Source: Candidatus Kuenenia stuttgartensis (GTDB lineage: Bacteria > Planctomycetota > Planctomycetia > Planctomycetales > Planctomycetaceae). From it: a stretch of DNA of 52,115 nucleotides. Below, in pieces: positions 1 to 8,730 of the stretch. Where the stretch lies: positions 1 through 52,115 of the forward strand of contig CAMAWN010000017.1 of assembly GCA_945861865.1 (NCBI GenBank). The letters run 5' to 3'. A program made the position numbers and the translations under genes. Within the stretch, counting starts at the first letter, position 1. Every line of letters begins with the position of its first letter. Under the pieces are notes generated by a model. That model was given only the letters and a program-made list of their open reading frames with translations. It searched no databases and was not told where the DNA came from.

Positions 1-941
1 CTAAACGCGGCTTGGGCGTGCTCGAACAGCGCATCGTCGCCGGATTGAGCAACCTGCTCACCAGATTTCAGATCGAAAACTCGAAAACGATGCGTGAGCT
101 GTTTCTTGTCGGCAGTCAGGTTGCCAGACGTGTAGGCCACGATCCGATCGCCCGGCAGGAAGTCGGCGAATTGGAGTTTCATGCCGGCGGCATCCGCGGT
201 GATCTGCCGCACAAGCTGGCCAGATTCGATCGACCAGACATCGATCTTGGTGTGGTTCTCTTTATCGACTGCGCGACCCAGGAACATTTTTCCGTCGGGA
301 CTCAGCCGCCGCTCGGTCATCGGCCCGGTTTTGGTTTTCATGCCGTCGAGCTTTTGACCCGTGACCAAATCCCAAACCTGACACGATCGCACTTCGGTGC
401 CCGCTTCGAGATCGGCAAAGAGCGGACTCGGTGTCGTCGGAAACAGAGCGTCGTCCGGCCCGCCGTAAACGTCGATCTTTCCTTTCCAGTTCGCCGGCCA
501 CTCGATCGGCTGTGGCGGTGGATCGACGGTGACACTCCAAGCGACGGCTACAGGAGCCTTCGGCGCAGCCGATGTGCTCGCCGGAGGCACAGCCGCTGTC
601 GGCGGAGTCGTAGTTCCCGCTGCTCCATTCGCTGGTGGAGCTGGCTGCGCGACCTGAGCGGGATCCTTCCGACCCGACAGCAGCACGATGGCGAGGATCA
701 CGACGATGACCAGCCCACCTCCGCCAAGCCCAATCGCCAGCCACGGCGGTGACGAAGACTTCTTGCTCTTCTTCCGACTCTTCGAATTGCTTGCCTTGCG
801 AGGACGCAGGTCCGGTTCGTCATCGTCCATCGGAACCGTGATGATCTCTTCGCAGCCCGGACAGCGGACACGCTTGCCCGCCTTCTGGTCACTGACGCCA
901 AACACCTTTGAGCACGAATCGCAGGTCACGCGAATCGACAT
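1..941 (-). CDS. Zinc-ribbon, single-pass membrane protein with WD40/PQQ-like repeats (partial, C-terminus outside window)
   Basis: Reading the minus strand from the ATG at 941 gives an open frame that leaves the window at base 1. The N-terminus has a zinc ribbon with C7-x2-C10 and C27-x2-C30, of the short type common at the start of planctomycete proteins. A Lys/Ser-rich basic stretch follows, then one hydrophobic segment (about residues 67-90) rich in Gly, Val, Ile and Leu, then a Pro/Ala/Thr linker. The visible C-terminal part has repeated units such as VWDLVTGQKLDG, LSPDGKMFLG and VFDLKSGEQVAQ, which look like blades of a beta-propeller. This suggests a cytoplasmic zinc ribbon and a propeller across the membrane. 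It diverges from the Fae gene at 1145, so the 200 bp between them should hold both promoters. Function is unknown. Confidence 0.75.
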   Translation of the reverse strand, partial: MSIRVTCDSCSKVFGVSDQKAGKRVRCPGCEEIITVPMDDDEPDLRPRKASNSKSRKKSKKSSSPPWLAIGLGGGGLVIVVILAIVLLSGRKDPAQVAQPAPPANGAAGTTTPPTAAVPPASTSAAPKAPVAVAWSVTVDPPPQPIEWPANWKGKIDVYGGPDDALFPTTPSPLFADLEAGTEVRSCQVWDLVTGQKLDGMKTKTGPMTERRLSPDGKMFLGRAVDKENHTKIDVWSIESGQLVRQITADAAGMKLQFADFLPGDRIVAYTSGNLTADKKQLTHRFRVFDLKSGEQVAQSGDDALFEHAQAAF

Positions 942-1091
942 AACAGACTCCCGATGCCGACAAGGAATTGAGAACGAAAACTTCGACGGAACTTGGACAA
1001 ACGAAACGGTCATCCTGAAACGGAGCCGCCTTCGATCAGTTCGGTTGAGGTGCAACATCCCGATGCTTGCCGCGATTGTGGCGCGGTACCT

Positions 1092-1112
1092 ACTCTTTGT
1101 CGAACAAAGAGT
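1092..1112 (+). promoter_or_regulatory. Perfect inverted repeat in the leader of the Fae gene
   Basis: An 8-bp perfect inverted repeat (ACTCTTTG / CAAAGAGT, 5-nt loop TCGAA) lies 32 bp upstream of the Fae start. It is not followed by a T run, so a terminator is unlikely. It could be an operator or an mRNA hairpin; nothing else in the sequence decides this. Confidence 0.35.
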
Positions 1113-1144
1113 CATCATCCGCCACCGACATCGAAAGGACCGCC

Positions 1145-1690
1145 ATGAGTCAGCGAATTGTGATGCGCACCGGAGAAGCCTTGGTCGAAGCCGCCTCCGC
1201 CTGGTCGGCCGCCGAACCGGAAGTTGTCATCGGAGAACTGGACGGACCCGTCGGAAATGCGATTGCCAATTTGATCGGCGACCAATCCAAGGGACACTCG
1301 AAAGTCTTCGCGATCTTGAACTGCGATGTGCAGGTGCGGCCGGTGACCGTGATGGTCAGTAAGGTCACGGTCAACAACGAGAAGTACACGAACATCCTGA
1401 TGGGGACCGTGCAGGCCGCGATCGCCAACGGAGTGCTGGATTCCGTGCGCGCCGGTGACATCCCGAAAGACAAGGCGAATGACCTGGGGATCATCGTCTC
1501 GGTCTGGCTCGATCCGAGCGTCGTTCACGAGAAGATCGACCACGCGATTCTGTTTCAGACGCACCGCGCGGCCATCGCCAAGGCGATTCACAAAGCGATG
1601 CACAACGAGCCGTCGATCGACTGGCTACTGGAGAACCAAGAGAAGACGACGCACTGCTTCCACCAGATGGCGCTCGATGGGCAGATTTGA
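1145..1690 (+). CDS. Formaldehyde-activating enzyme (Fae) family protein, divergent
   Basis: A 181-aa protein of about the usual Fae length. Fae condenses formaldehyde with tetrahydromethanopterin in the C1 oxidation pathway shared by methylotrophs, methanogens and many planctomycetes. Family hallmarks visible here are the N-terminal GEALVEA stretch, VVIGELDGPVG, VMVSKVTVNN, the Ala-rich helix around residues 90-100, IPKDKANDLGIIVSVW and the final helix before HKAMHNEP. The ATG at 1145 is preferred because AAAGGA lies 5 bases upstream; an upstream in-frame start at 1067 adds 26 residues unlike the family. When I align it from memory to the methylotroph enzyme, the catalytic histidine (AHIDLIIG) falls on Glu (AEPEVVIG), so it may be a Fae paralogue with another role. 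Monocistronic: the next gene is on the other strand. Confidence 0.82.
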   Translation: MSQRIVMRTGEALVEAASAWSAAEPEVVIGELDGPVGNAIANLIGDQSKGHSKVFAILNCDVQVRPVTVMVSKVTVNNEKYTNILMGTVQAAIANGVLDSVRAGDIPKDKANDLGIIVSVWLDPSVVHEKIDHAILFQTHRAAIAKAIHKAMHNEPSIDWLLENQEKTTHCFHQMALDGQI

Positions 1691-1854
1691 GATGGCGCGA
1701 GCGCAGTCGTTCTGAAAAGCAGCCAGCAGTGTTGTCGACCGGCGTTGATGAGCCAATCGCGTCACAGACATTGCGCCTTGGGTGATCGCGAGGCGTAACT
1801 CGACGTCATATGCGCGCTCGGCTCTTCACGCGGAGCGTGAGGGCTACGTTGGGC

Positions 1855-4011
1855 TCACTCCTGCACCAGCGCTCCACCTTTTTTCTCCAGATGGCTGTAC
1901 CAGCGATCGACGGCGGCTCGGCGTTGGCCGGGGGGGTTGATTGGGGAGTACTCGTGCTTCAGGCCGGTCAGCTTTTGGACGTGAAAGAATGCGAGTTCGC
2001 GAATCGCCAATTGCTCGCTGTCGAGCCAGCCGACGAGCGAGCGTGAGGTTGCCGGGGTCTTCGCGTCTTCGTGATCGAAACCCCACAGCAGGCGATAGAC
2101 GGCCTCGGCGTCGCTGGGCAGGAAGTACTTCGCGAGTTCCGCTTTCACCAACGTGCGGTGGCGTGGGTTGAGCGGCAGCCACTGTCGCAGTCCTGCGATC
2201 GCCGCCAATCGAGCTTCCCGGTGATCCGCTTGCGAGAGTGCCTTCACCAGCGGTCCGTAACTGTCAGTGAGCGCGAGGCACTTCACCGCCAACTCCGAAA
2301 TCGCTGGTCGAGGATTGTTGACCACAGCCGGCAAACTCAGTTGCAGGAGTTGTTCGCCGTCGAATTCTTTTTCAAAAGCGGTGTTGTAGGTCCGCTTGAG
2401 TTTCGTGGCAGCACGCTTCGGGTCCGCTTCCAACCAGTCAGGCTGGATGAGCTGGCTCGCGCGTCCGATCTCACTCTTCTTTTCGTTGACGGTCACGCCA
2501 CCGGTGATTGGCAGAAAGCCTGGTCCTTCGACGGTGGTCGTCTTGCCGTCCGCAGTCGAGAAACGCACCGTGCCTTGAGCGACATGCAGAGACGCAGTGA
2601 AGCCGGGAGCTGCGGGTTCGACCTCGAAATGAGTTGCTTCGGATCGATGCACTTCGATGCCACAGACCGCATTGTCGCTTGCCAGTTCCAACCGTGCTTG
2701 CCGTCCGTAGAACATCAGCGTGATCGGCAGCGACGGCTTTTGAGGTTTCGCATCGTCGGAGGCGGGACGCAGGCCATGGGCCTCTAACAGAATTGCTCCT
2801 TGCTGGATGTCGAAGCCAACGGACGACTGCTCATCCGGGCCGACGTATCTCACGGACGTGCCGCCAATCAGCGCGAATGAACAGAGGTCGTCGCCGATCA
2901 TGAAATCCGCGCGAAACGGCTCCGGGCACGCGAGCTGATCGCCGATCTTTAACTGCACGACGCGCGGCAATACCAGGAAGTCTCCCGCTTCCGGTTCAAA
3001 GCGGAGCACGATGCCTTCCTTGGAGACGCGCGACAGTTTTTGCGACGGCATCAACTTCACGGGCACAGTCTCTGGTTCCGGCGGGGTCACAGGCTCGGCC
3101 GGTTGCGGTGGAGTCAGGACCGTGTTGGCCGGCTTCGTGCGTCCCGGTTTCGCATTCAGTGCTGGTGGAACATTTGGTCCTGGTTCGCTCTCTGGAAGTT
3201 CTTTGGGCAAAGCCACTCGAACGTTTTGCGGTTTGCTCGGAACCGAAGGCTCGACCTGAGCAATTTGCTGATCGCCGGTCTGCGCTGTGGCCACTTCGAT
3301 TTTCTTTCCGGTGCTGTCGTCCGCCGGGCCTCCCGTCACGGAGGCCGGCTTCTCCGAACGTGACACATCGCCGCCGGGACGCGATCCGCTTCTCAGTGTC
3401 CGATCGCTCAGCAGCGAACTGAACCAACCGATGCCAATGAGCACCACGAGCACCACGACTCCCGTTTGTCGCCACGACGTCTGCGGTTTCAGATAGTCCG
3501 GCAGATCGCGATCGGCCGAGCCGTTATGAGACGGACTCAACGCGGACGCGATCATCGGAATCTGCCGCGACTCGTGATCGCGCGAAACACCTGCGAAATC
3601 ATTAGCGCGGACGGCGTCGCTCGTGGCGACCGGACCCAAGCCGTACATCCGCGACCGAGTCTCGGAGCGCACCTCAACCGGATCGCCCAGCACCAGCGTC
3701 AGGATCTGATGGCAAGCCGCGACCTCCGCCAAGTGCATGTCCGAGTCCAAACAAATCTTCTCAACATCGACGACTTCGGCCGGTGTCAGTTCGCTGTCGA
3801 GGTACTCGGCGACCAGATTCGGATCGAGTCCCGCCCCTTTGCCGAACAGCTCCGGAGCCGACAGCCGACGGCGACGCATCACTTCTTTGATGCGCTCGAC
3901 GAGCGCCGTCGCGTAGCCGCTTTCGGTCAGTTTGTGCCCGATTTCTTTGGCTTGATCCGCCTGCAATTCGTCGTCCAGATATGCAATCAACGTTCGCAAT
4001 GTCAGTCGCAT
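1855..4011 (-). CDS. Anti-sigma-factor-like membrane protein with HEAT-like C-terminus
   Basis: A 718-aa protein. The N-terminus holds two similar helical units, YLDDELQ (about residue 11) and YLDSELTP (about residue 70), which resemble the start of zinc-binding anti-sigma factors, although no HxxxCxxC cluster is visible. A Pro/Ser-rich segment leads to one membrane helix at about 183-201. A long Pro/Glu-rich linker follows, then a beta-rich region (about 350-560) resembling FecR/DUF-type extracytoplasmic domains, and finally helical HEAT-like repeats. Such N-in proteins usually sit beside an ECF sigma factor, but none is seen here. The start at 4011 has GAAGAGGC upstream; the longer frame to 4107 adds 32 residues without family character. 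A role in transmembrane signalling is inferred. Confidence 0.7.
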   Translation of the reverse strand: MRLTLRTLIAYLDDELQADQAKEIGHKLTESGYATALVERIKEVMRRRRLSAPELFGKGAGLDPNLVAEYLDSELTPAEVVDVEKICLDSDMHLAEVAACHQILTLVLGDPVEVRSETRSRMYGLGPVATSDAVRANDFAGVSRDHESRQIPMIASALSPSHNGSADRDLPDYLKPQTSWRQTGVVVLVVLIGIGWFSSLLSDRTLRSGSRPGGDVSRSEKPASVTGGPADDSTGKKIEVATAQTGDQQIAQVEPSVPSKPQNVRVALPKELPESEPGPNVPPALNAKPGRTKPANTVLTPPQPAEPVTPPEPETVPVKLMPSQKLSRVSKEGIVLRFEPEAGDFLVLPRVVQLKIGDQLACPEPFRADFMIGDDLCSFALIGGTSVRYVGPDEQSSVGFDIQQGAILLEAHGLRPASDDAKPQKPSLPITLMFYGRQARLELASDNAVCGIEVHRSEATHFEVEPAAPGFTASLHVAQGTVRFSTADGKTTTVEGPGFLPITGGVTVNEKKSEIGRASQLIQPDWLEADPKRAATKLKRTYNTAFEKEFDGEQLLQLSLPAVVNNPRPAISELAVKCLALTDSYGPLVKALSQADHREARLAAIAGLRQWLPLNPRHRTLVKAELAKYFLPSDAEAVYRLLWGFDHEDAKTPATSRSLVGWLDSEQLAIRELAFFHVQKLTGLKHEYSPINPPGQRRAAVDRWYSHLEKKGGALVQE

Positions 4012-4162
4012 GATCGTTGCCTCTTCTCGTGGGGCAGGTTTCCGTCTCACCCTGAATAGTGGCAATCTCTCGCCACTTTCGTACAAGATTCTGCGACGGC
4101 CCTTCAAATTGTGACCTCATCTGAGCCTTGCCCGACCTTCGCCATTTGCCAGGACAACACTG

Positions 4163-5059
4163 ATGCCGACGAAATCCCGCCTGATCACAATGTTTCTGCT
4201 CACTTCGATCGCTTGGCTTGCGACGAGTCAAATCAACCGTTCGCTCGCCGATGACGCGGCGAACAACGCTCGCCCACAGCGACTGTTGCTGATCGGCCAA
4301 GGTCCGGACGGCTCGCACAAGCCGACGACGCACGAGTACTTCGCGGGAGTGAATCTGGTCGCTCGGCTGTTGCGCGGTCAGCCGAAACTGGAACTCGTCG
4401 CCGTCAGCGCCGACGGTGAATGGCGCGACGGCCCGCAACTGCTCGAACGAGCCGACGCTGCGGTGATGTTCGTCTCCGAAGGAGCCAAATGGCTCTCCGC
4501 CGATGCGGCACGACTCGCCGCCTTTCGCGATCTCGCCAAACGTGGAGGCGGTCTCGGCGTGTTGCACTGGGGGACCGGCACCAAGACCGCCGAGCCGATT
4601 GCACCGTTCGTGCAACTCTTCGGAGCTTGTCACGGCGGCCCCGATCGCAAGTTCAAAGACTTCGACCAAGTGCTGCCGCAATGGACGAACACCGAGCATC
4701 CAATTCTGCGCGGCCTGAAGCCGTTTACCTCGCCCGTCAAAGAAGAGTTTTATTTCGCGCTGAAGCAAGCCTCGAAGACCGGTGGTGTGACGCTGGCCGA
4801 TTCCGAATCGGCGATCACTCCGCTGCTCCGCATCCCGGCCGAGGACGTGTCCGGCACGGTCGCGTGGTGCTGGGAACGTCCCGACCAAGGCCGCTCGTTC
4901 GGCTTCACCGGCTTGCACTTCCACAACAACTGGAAGCACGAGTCCTATCGCCGGCTCATCGCCCAAGCGACGTTGTGGACTCTGAAGCGAGGCGTCCCTG
5001 CGACCGGACTCGATGTTCCCGTCACGGATCAAGACCTCGCGTTGCCTGAGCCAAAATGA
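4163..5059 (+). CDS. Secreted ThuA-like domain protein
   Basis: A 298-aa protein with a signal peptide (hydrophobic MFLLTSIAWLA core, likely cut after SLADDA). The rest matches the ThuA fold, a class I glutamine-amidotransferase-like domain: LLLIGQGPDGSHKPTTHEY, then ADAAVMFVSEGAKW, GGGLGVLHWGTG, EHPILRGLKPF, EEFYF and the closing FGFTGLHFHNNW. Planctomycetes encode many secreted ThuA proteins next to oxidoreductases and sugar-degradation genes; the family is linked to trehalose or disaccharide use but the reaction is not established. The next gene is an SDR 95 bp downstream on the same strand. Confidence 0.85.
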   Translation: MPTKSRLITMFLLTSIAWLATSQINRSLADDAANNARPQRLLLIGQGPDGSHKPTTHEYFAGVNLVARLLRGQPKLELVAVSADGEWRDGPQLLERADAAVMFVSEGAKWLSADAARLAAFRDLAKRGGGLGVLHWGTGTKTAEPIAPFVQLFGACHGGPDRKFKDFDQVLPQWTNTEHPILRGLKPFTSPVKEEFYFALKQASKTGGVTLADSESAITPLLRIPAEDVSGTVAWCWERPDQGRSFGFTGLHFHNNWKHESYRRLIAQATLWTLKRGVPATGLDVPVTDQDLALPEPK

Positions 5060-5154
5060 GTCAACCAAATGATTTCAGAACTCTGATCGCTTGCCACGAT
5101 ACGACCATCAGCGGTTAGGGACGTAACTCGTCCAAAAACCAAAAAGGGGAGAAC

Positions 5155-5886
5155 ATGTCGAATTTGAACGGCCAAGTGGCCGTTGTGACGGGAGCGAATC
5201 AAGGGATCGGCAAAGGGATCGCGCGAGCACTGGCGAAGGCTGGATGTCGGTTGGCGATTTGTGCTCGCAATGCGGCGAAGCTGACGGCGACGGCCGACGA
5301 ACTGCGTGGCGAGGGAGCGGACGTCCTCGCCTTGCCGACGGACGTGTCGAAGGAGGAAGACGTCGTCGCATTCTTTGCCGCGATCGACAGGCAGTTCGGT
5401 CAAGTCGATGTGCTGGTCAACAACGCCGGTGCATTCGATGGTGGGCCGCTTGACGAGTTGACGATGGAGGCATGGAACAATGTCGTCGGAGCGTGCCTCA
5501 CCGGATCATTCCTGTGTAGCCGCGAAGCCTTCAAGCGGATGAAGCCGCGACGCAGCGGCCGGATTTTGAACATCGGCTCGATCTCGGCCCAACGACCTCG
5601 CGCGGGTGGCGTGCCGTACGCGGCGGCGAAGTTCGGCACCTGGGGACTGACGCAGGCGACAGCCCTCGACGGCCGGCCGTTCGGGATCACTTGCTGTTGT
5701 CTGCACCCCGGCAATGTGCTCGTCGAACGTCGCTCCGAAAGCAGGCTGAAGAGCGACGACGAGCCGATGATGAGCATCGAAACCATCGCCAATGCGGCGA
5801 TGGCGATGTTGACGGTCCCGGCCGATGTCAATTTTCTCGAAGCGATCGTCATGCCGCGCGATCAGGAATATCTCGCTCGCGGGTGA
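5155..5886 (+). CDS. Short-chain dehydrogenase/reductase (SDR)
   Basis: A 243-aa classical SDR. The NAD(P) site TGANQGIGKG lies at about residues 13-22, NNAG at about 89-92, the catalytic Ser in NIGSISAQ, and the YxxxK pair in YAAAKFG. AGGGGAG about 9 bases upstream supports the ATG at 5155. The R residues after the first strand (CARNAAKL) favour NADP over NAD. The substrate cannot be told from sequence. It may be co-transcribed with the ThuA gene upstream. Confidence 0.9.
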   Translation: MSNLNGQVAVVTGANQGIGKGIARALAKAGCRLAICARNAAKLTATADELRGEGADVLALPTDVSKEEDVVAFFAAIDRQFGQVDVLVNNAGAFDGGPLDELTMEAWNNVVGACLTGSFLCSREAFKRMKPRRSGRILNIGSISAQRPRAGGVPYAAAKFGTWGLTQATALDGRPFGITCCCLHPGNVLVERRSESRLKSDDEPMMSIETIANAAMAMLTVPADVNFLEAIVMPRDQEYLARG

Positions 5887-5997
5887 CCCGGCGGACCAAC
5901 CGCCGCCGTTGCGAACGTGATAGCCGACGCTCGGTTTTGCCAGTACGATGTCGCCCCGTTGAGTGACTTGGCTGGCATGCACGAGGAGCCTCGGGTA

Positions 5998-8718
5998 ATG
6001 ACTGGGCATCGCTGCTCCGATTTATTTACTGGCTCGCAGTTCGCGAGACGTTCGCGGAGTCGCCGCACACTCGCCCGAAGTGCGAGCGAGAGATGGCAGC
6101 GCGAACCTTGCCGACACGTCCTTCGCTGGCGCTTCGGGCTTGGTTGCGTCGCGGCTTTACTTTTGGTCCTCGCTGGCCAGCGTGTCTCCGAGGCGGCTGA
6201 CTCCGCACAACTGCTGACCCTCTTCCGCACCGGACAGTATTCTGAGTGCGTGGAAGCCACCGCCAAGGCGATCGCCGAAAGCGAGTTCAACGAGAACTAC
6301 CGCCTGCTCAAGCTGCGATCCGAGATGGAACTCGGCCGATACGCCGACGCGGCCGAGACGTTGGAGGCGGCGCTCAAGAAATTCAACAGCAGCATCGAAC
6401 TGCGGTGGTGGGGACGCGACGTTTGCCGCTTCAACAACCAGCCGGAACGAATCACGCCGTTGGATGACGAGATCGCGAAGCTCGTCCAGCAGACTCCGTG
6501 GCGGTACAGCGACGCCGCCAGCCGGCTCATCGTGGGACGGTTTGTGCTCAGCCAGGGAGCTGATCCGAAGAAGGTGCTCGACGGGGCGTACAACGTCGTC
6601 AAAAAAACGCAGCCGGCGTACGCTCCGGCCTTCATCGCGTGCGGTGAGTTGGCTCTGGAGAAAAACGATTTCGCGCTCGCCGCTCAGAACTTCGAGCAAG
6701 CGGCGAAGCTCGATCCTGTGGATGCTGAAGCGCTGTTCGGCTTGGCTCAAGCGTTCGCGTCCAGCGATGCGGAGAAGACCAATGCGGCGATCAAAGCGAC
6801 AATGGAGCGTAATCCGAATCACATCGGCTGCCTGCTGTTTGTGGCGGATGAACACATTGATGCGGAGCGCTACGACGATGCTGAGACCGTGCTCACTCAG
6901 GTTGAGACGATCAACCCGCTGCATCCCAAGGCGGCGGCGTATCGTGCGGTGCTGGCTCATTTGCGGAATCAACCAGAGAGCGAGAAGCAGTATCGCGGCA
7001 CGGCACTCAAGCACTGGGCGGAGAACCCGGAAGTCGATCACCTGATCGGCAAGAAGCTGTCGCAGAAGTATCGCTTTGCCGAAGGCGAGACTCATCAGCG
7101 GCAGGCGTTGGGGTTCGACGCCAGATTTCTGCCGGCCAAGATGCAACTCGCGTCGGACTTGTTGCGGTTGGGGCAAGAAGAGGAAGGTTGGAAGCTCGCG
7201 AACGAGGTCTACGAGGCGGACGGCTACAACATCTTCGCGCACAACCTCGTCACGTTGCAGGAGAGCGTCGCGAAGTTTCGCACGCTCGAAGCGGACGGCA
7301 TCGCTCTTCGCATGGACGCTCGCGAGGCGGACATTTACGGCCAGCGAGTGCTCAACTTGTTGAAGCGGGCCAAACGCGACTTGTGTGCGAAGTACGATGT
7401 CACGCTCCCCGCGCCGATCATCGTCGAGATGTTTCCCAAGCAAGAAGACTTCGCGATCCGCACGTTCGGCTTGCCCGGCGGTGCGGGGTTCTTGGGAGTC
7501 TGTTTTGGAACGGTCATCACGGCGAACAGTCCGGCTTCGCAGTCATCGCATCCGACCTGCTGGGAGGCAACGCTGTGGCATGAGTTCTGTCACGTCGTGA
7601 CGCTCAATAAGACGCACAACAAAATGCCGCGCTGGCTGAGTGAAGGAATTTCTGTTTTCGAGGAACGGCAGGCCGACCCGACGTGGGGCCAGACGATCAA
7701 CCCGCTGTACCGCAAGATGCTGCTCGGCGACGAACTCACGCTGGTCAGCGAACTCAGCGGTGCGTTCCTGCATCCGCGCAGCGGCCTGCATCTTCAGTTC
7801 GCGTATTTCGAGTCGTCGTTGGTCGTCGAATATCTCGTCGAGAAGCACGGTCTCGACACGTTACAGAAGATGCTCGTCGATCTCGGCAACGGCCTGACGA
7901 TCAACGAGACGCTCGCTCGGCACACGGGATCGCTCGACGAACTGGACTTGGCGTTCGCGGCGTTCGCTCGGCAGCGGGCCATCAAGATGGCTCGTGAAGC
8001 CGATTGGACGGAGCCGGAACTTCCGAAGCGCGCGAGTGCGGAATTGCTCGCCGCGTACCTCAAAGAGCACCCGACGAACTACGCCGCGCTGCAACGTCAG
8101 GCCAAGCAGTTGATCGCCGAGAAAAAGTTCGTCGAAGCGAAGCCGCCGCTCGAAACGATGCGCCGGCTGTACCCGAATGATGCCAGCGGCGACGGGCATC
8201 TCGTGTTGCTTGCTCGCGTGCATCAAGAGCTGAAGGAGACTCCACAAGAACGAGTCGTGCTGGAAAGTCTTGCGAAGCTGACCGACGACAGCGTTGACCT
8301 GTTCGCTCGGCTGGCCGAGCTGACTTCGCAATCCGGCGAGTGGGAAGCGACACGCCAGTTCGTTCAACGCTGGCTTGCCGTCAGCCCGCTGCAACCGGCC
8401 CCGCACCGCATCGCGGCCGAGGCCGCCGAGAAATTGCACGACGATCACTTGGCGATCGACAGCTACCGCGCGTTGTTGCTGCTCAATCCGGTGGACGTTG
8501 CCGACTTGCACCTAAAACTGGCGACGGCCTTGCAACGCAGTGGTGACTTGCCTTCCGCGAAGCGTCACACACTGTTGGCCCTCGAAGAAGCCCCTCGCTT
8601 CCGAGCGGCACATCAACGGCTGTTGGAAATCATCAAGGAGAGCGAGCCGGAATCTCACTCGGCGGACAAGCCGACTGAGCCTGCAAAACCGAAGAAGCCG
8701 GCAGCGGCCAGTAAATGA
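5998..8718 (+). CDS. Secreted TPR protein with peptidase-MA-like metallopeptidase domain
   Basis: A protein of about 906 aa. TPR repeats fill the N-terminal half (AKAIAESEFNENYRLL, AAQNFEQAAKLDPVDAEALFGLA) and return in the C-terminal third. Between them is a gluzincin-type metallopeptidase site, HEFCH at about residue 528, with the third ligand likely the Glu in WLSEGISVFEE. This arrangement is the peptidase MA-like family. A hydrophobic stretch (CVAALLLVLAG) ending near VSEAA looks like a signal peptide but is preceded by about 45 residues. The ATG at 5998 has GAGGAG 9 bases upstream; no in-frame start lies closer to the signal sequence. A family A palindromic repeat (6073-6139) lies in this odd N-terminal stretch. 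DUF4159 follows 12 bp downstream, so the two are probably one operon. Confidence 0.8.
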   Translation: MTGHRCSDLFTGSQFARRSRSRRTLARSASERWQREPCRHVLRWRFGLGCVAALLLVLAGQRVSEAADSAQLLTLFRTGQYSECVEATAKAIAESEFNENYRLLKLRSEMELGRYADAAETLEAALKKFNSSIELRWWGRDVCRFNNQPERITPLDDEIAKLVQQTPWRYSDAASRLIVGRFVLSQGADPKKVLDGAYNVVKKTQPAYAPAFIACGELALEKNDFALAAQNFEQAAKLDPVDAEALFGLAQAFASSDAEKTNAAIKATMERNPNHIGCLLFVADEHIDAERYDDAETVLTQVETINPLHPKAAAYRAVLAHLRNQPESEKQYRGTALKHWAENPEVDHLIGKKLSQKYRFAEGETHQRQALGFDARFLPAKMQLASDLLRLGQEEEGWKLANEVYEADGYNIFAHNLVTLQESVAKFRTLEADGIALRMDAREADIYGQRVLNLLKRAKRDLCAKYDVTLPAPIIVEMFPKQEDFAIRTFGLPGGAGFLGVCFGTVITANSPASQSSHPTCWEATLWHEFCHVVTLNKTHNKMPRWLSEGISVFEERQADPTWGQTINPLYRKMLLGDELTLVSELSGAFLHPRSGLHLQFAYFESSLVVEYLVEKHGLDTLQKMLVDLGNGLTINETLARHTGSLDELDLAFAAFARQRAIKMAREADWTEPELPKRASAELLAAYLKEHPTNYAALQRQAKQLIAEKKFVEAKPPLETMRRLYPNDASGDGHLVLLARVHQELKETPQERVVLESLAKLTDDSVDLFARLAELTSQSGEWEATRQFVQRWLAVSPLQPAPHRIAAEAAEKLHDDHLAIDSYRALLLLNPVDVADLHLKLATALQRSGDLPSAKRHTLLALEEAPRFRAAHQRLLEIIKESEPESHSADKPTEPAKPKKPAAASK
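6073..6139. repeat. Dispersed inverted repeat, family A, copy 1 (inside coding sequence)
   Basis: Left arm 6073-6093 and right arm 6119-6139 are imperfect inverted repeats (17 of 21 positions). The right arm resembles the family core CGCTGGCGCGTCGGGCT seen at 24807-24835 and 44775-44796. It lies between the likely start codon and the signal peptide of the peptidase-MA gene and is translated as part of the long N-terminal extension. Confidence 0.7.
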
Positions 8719-8730
8719 ATTGGAAACGCC

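Noticed and set aside
12..752. A 246-aa plus-strand frame at the left edge
   Set aside because: Arg-rich composition without family signals; it is the antisense of the zinc-ribbon membrane protein read from 941 on the minus strand.
3761..5068. A 435-aa minus-strand frame
   Set aside because: It covers the ThuA gene and part of the anti-sigma-like gene in the wrong frame; both of those have clear family motifs and starts.
6157..7443. A 428-aa minus-strand frame
   Set aside because: Antisense of the TPR/metallopeptidase gene, typical of high-GC DNA.
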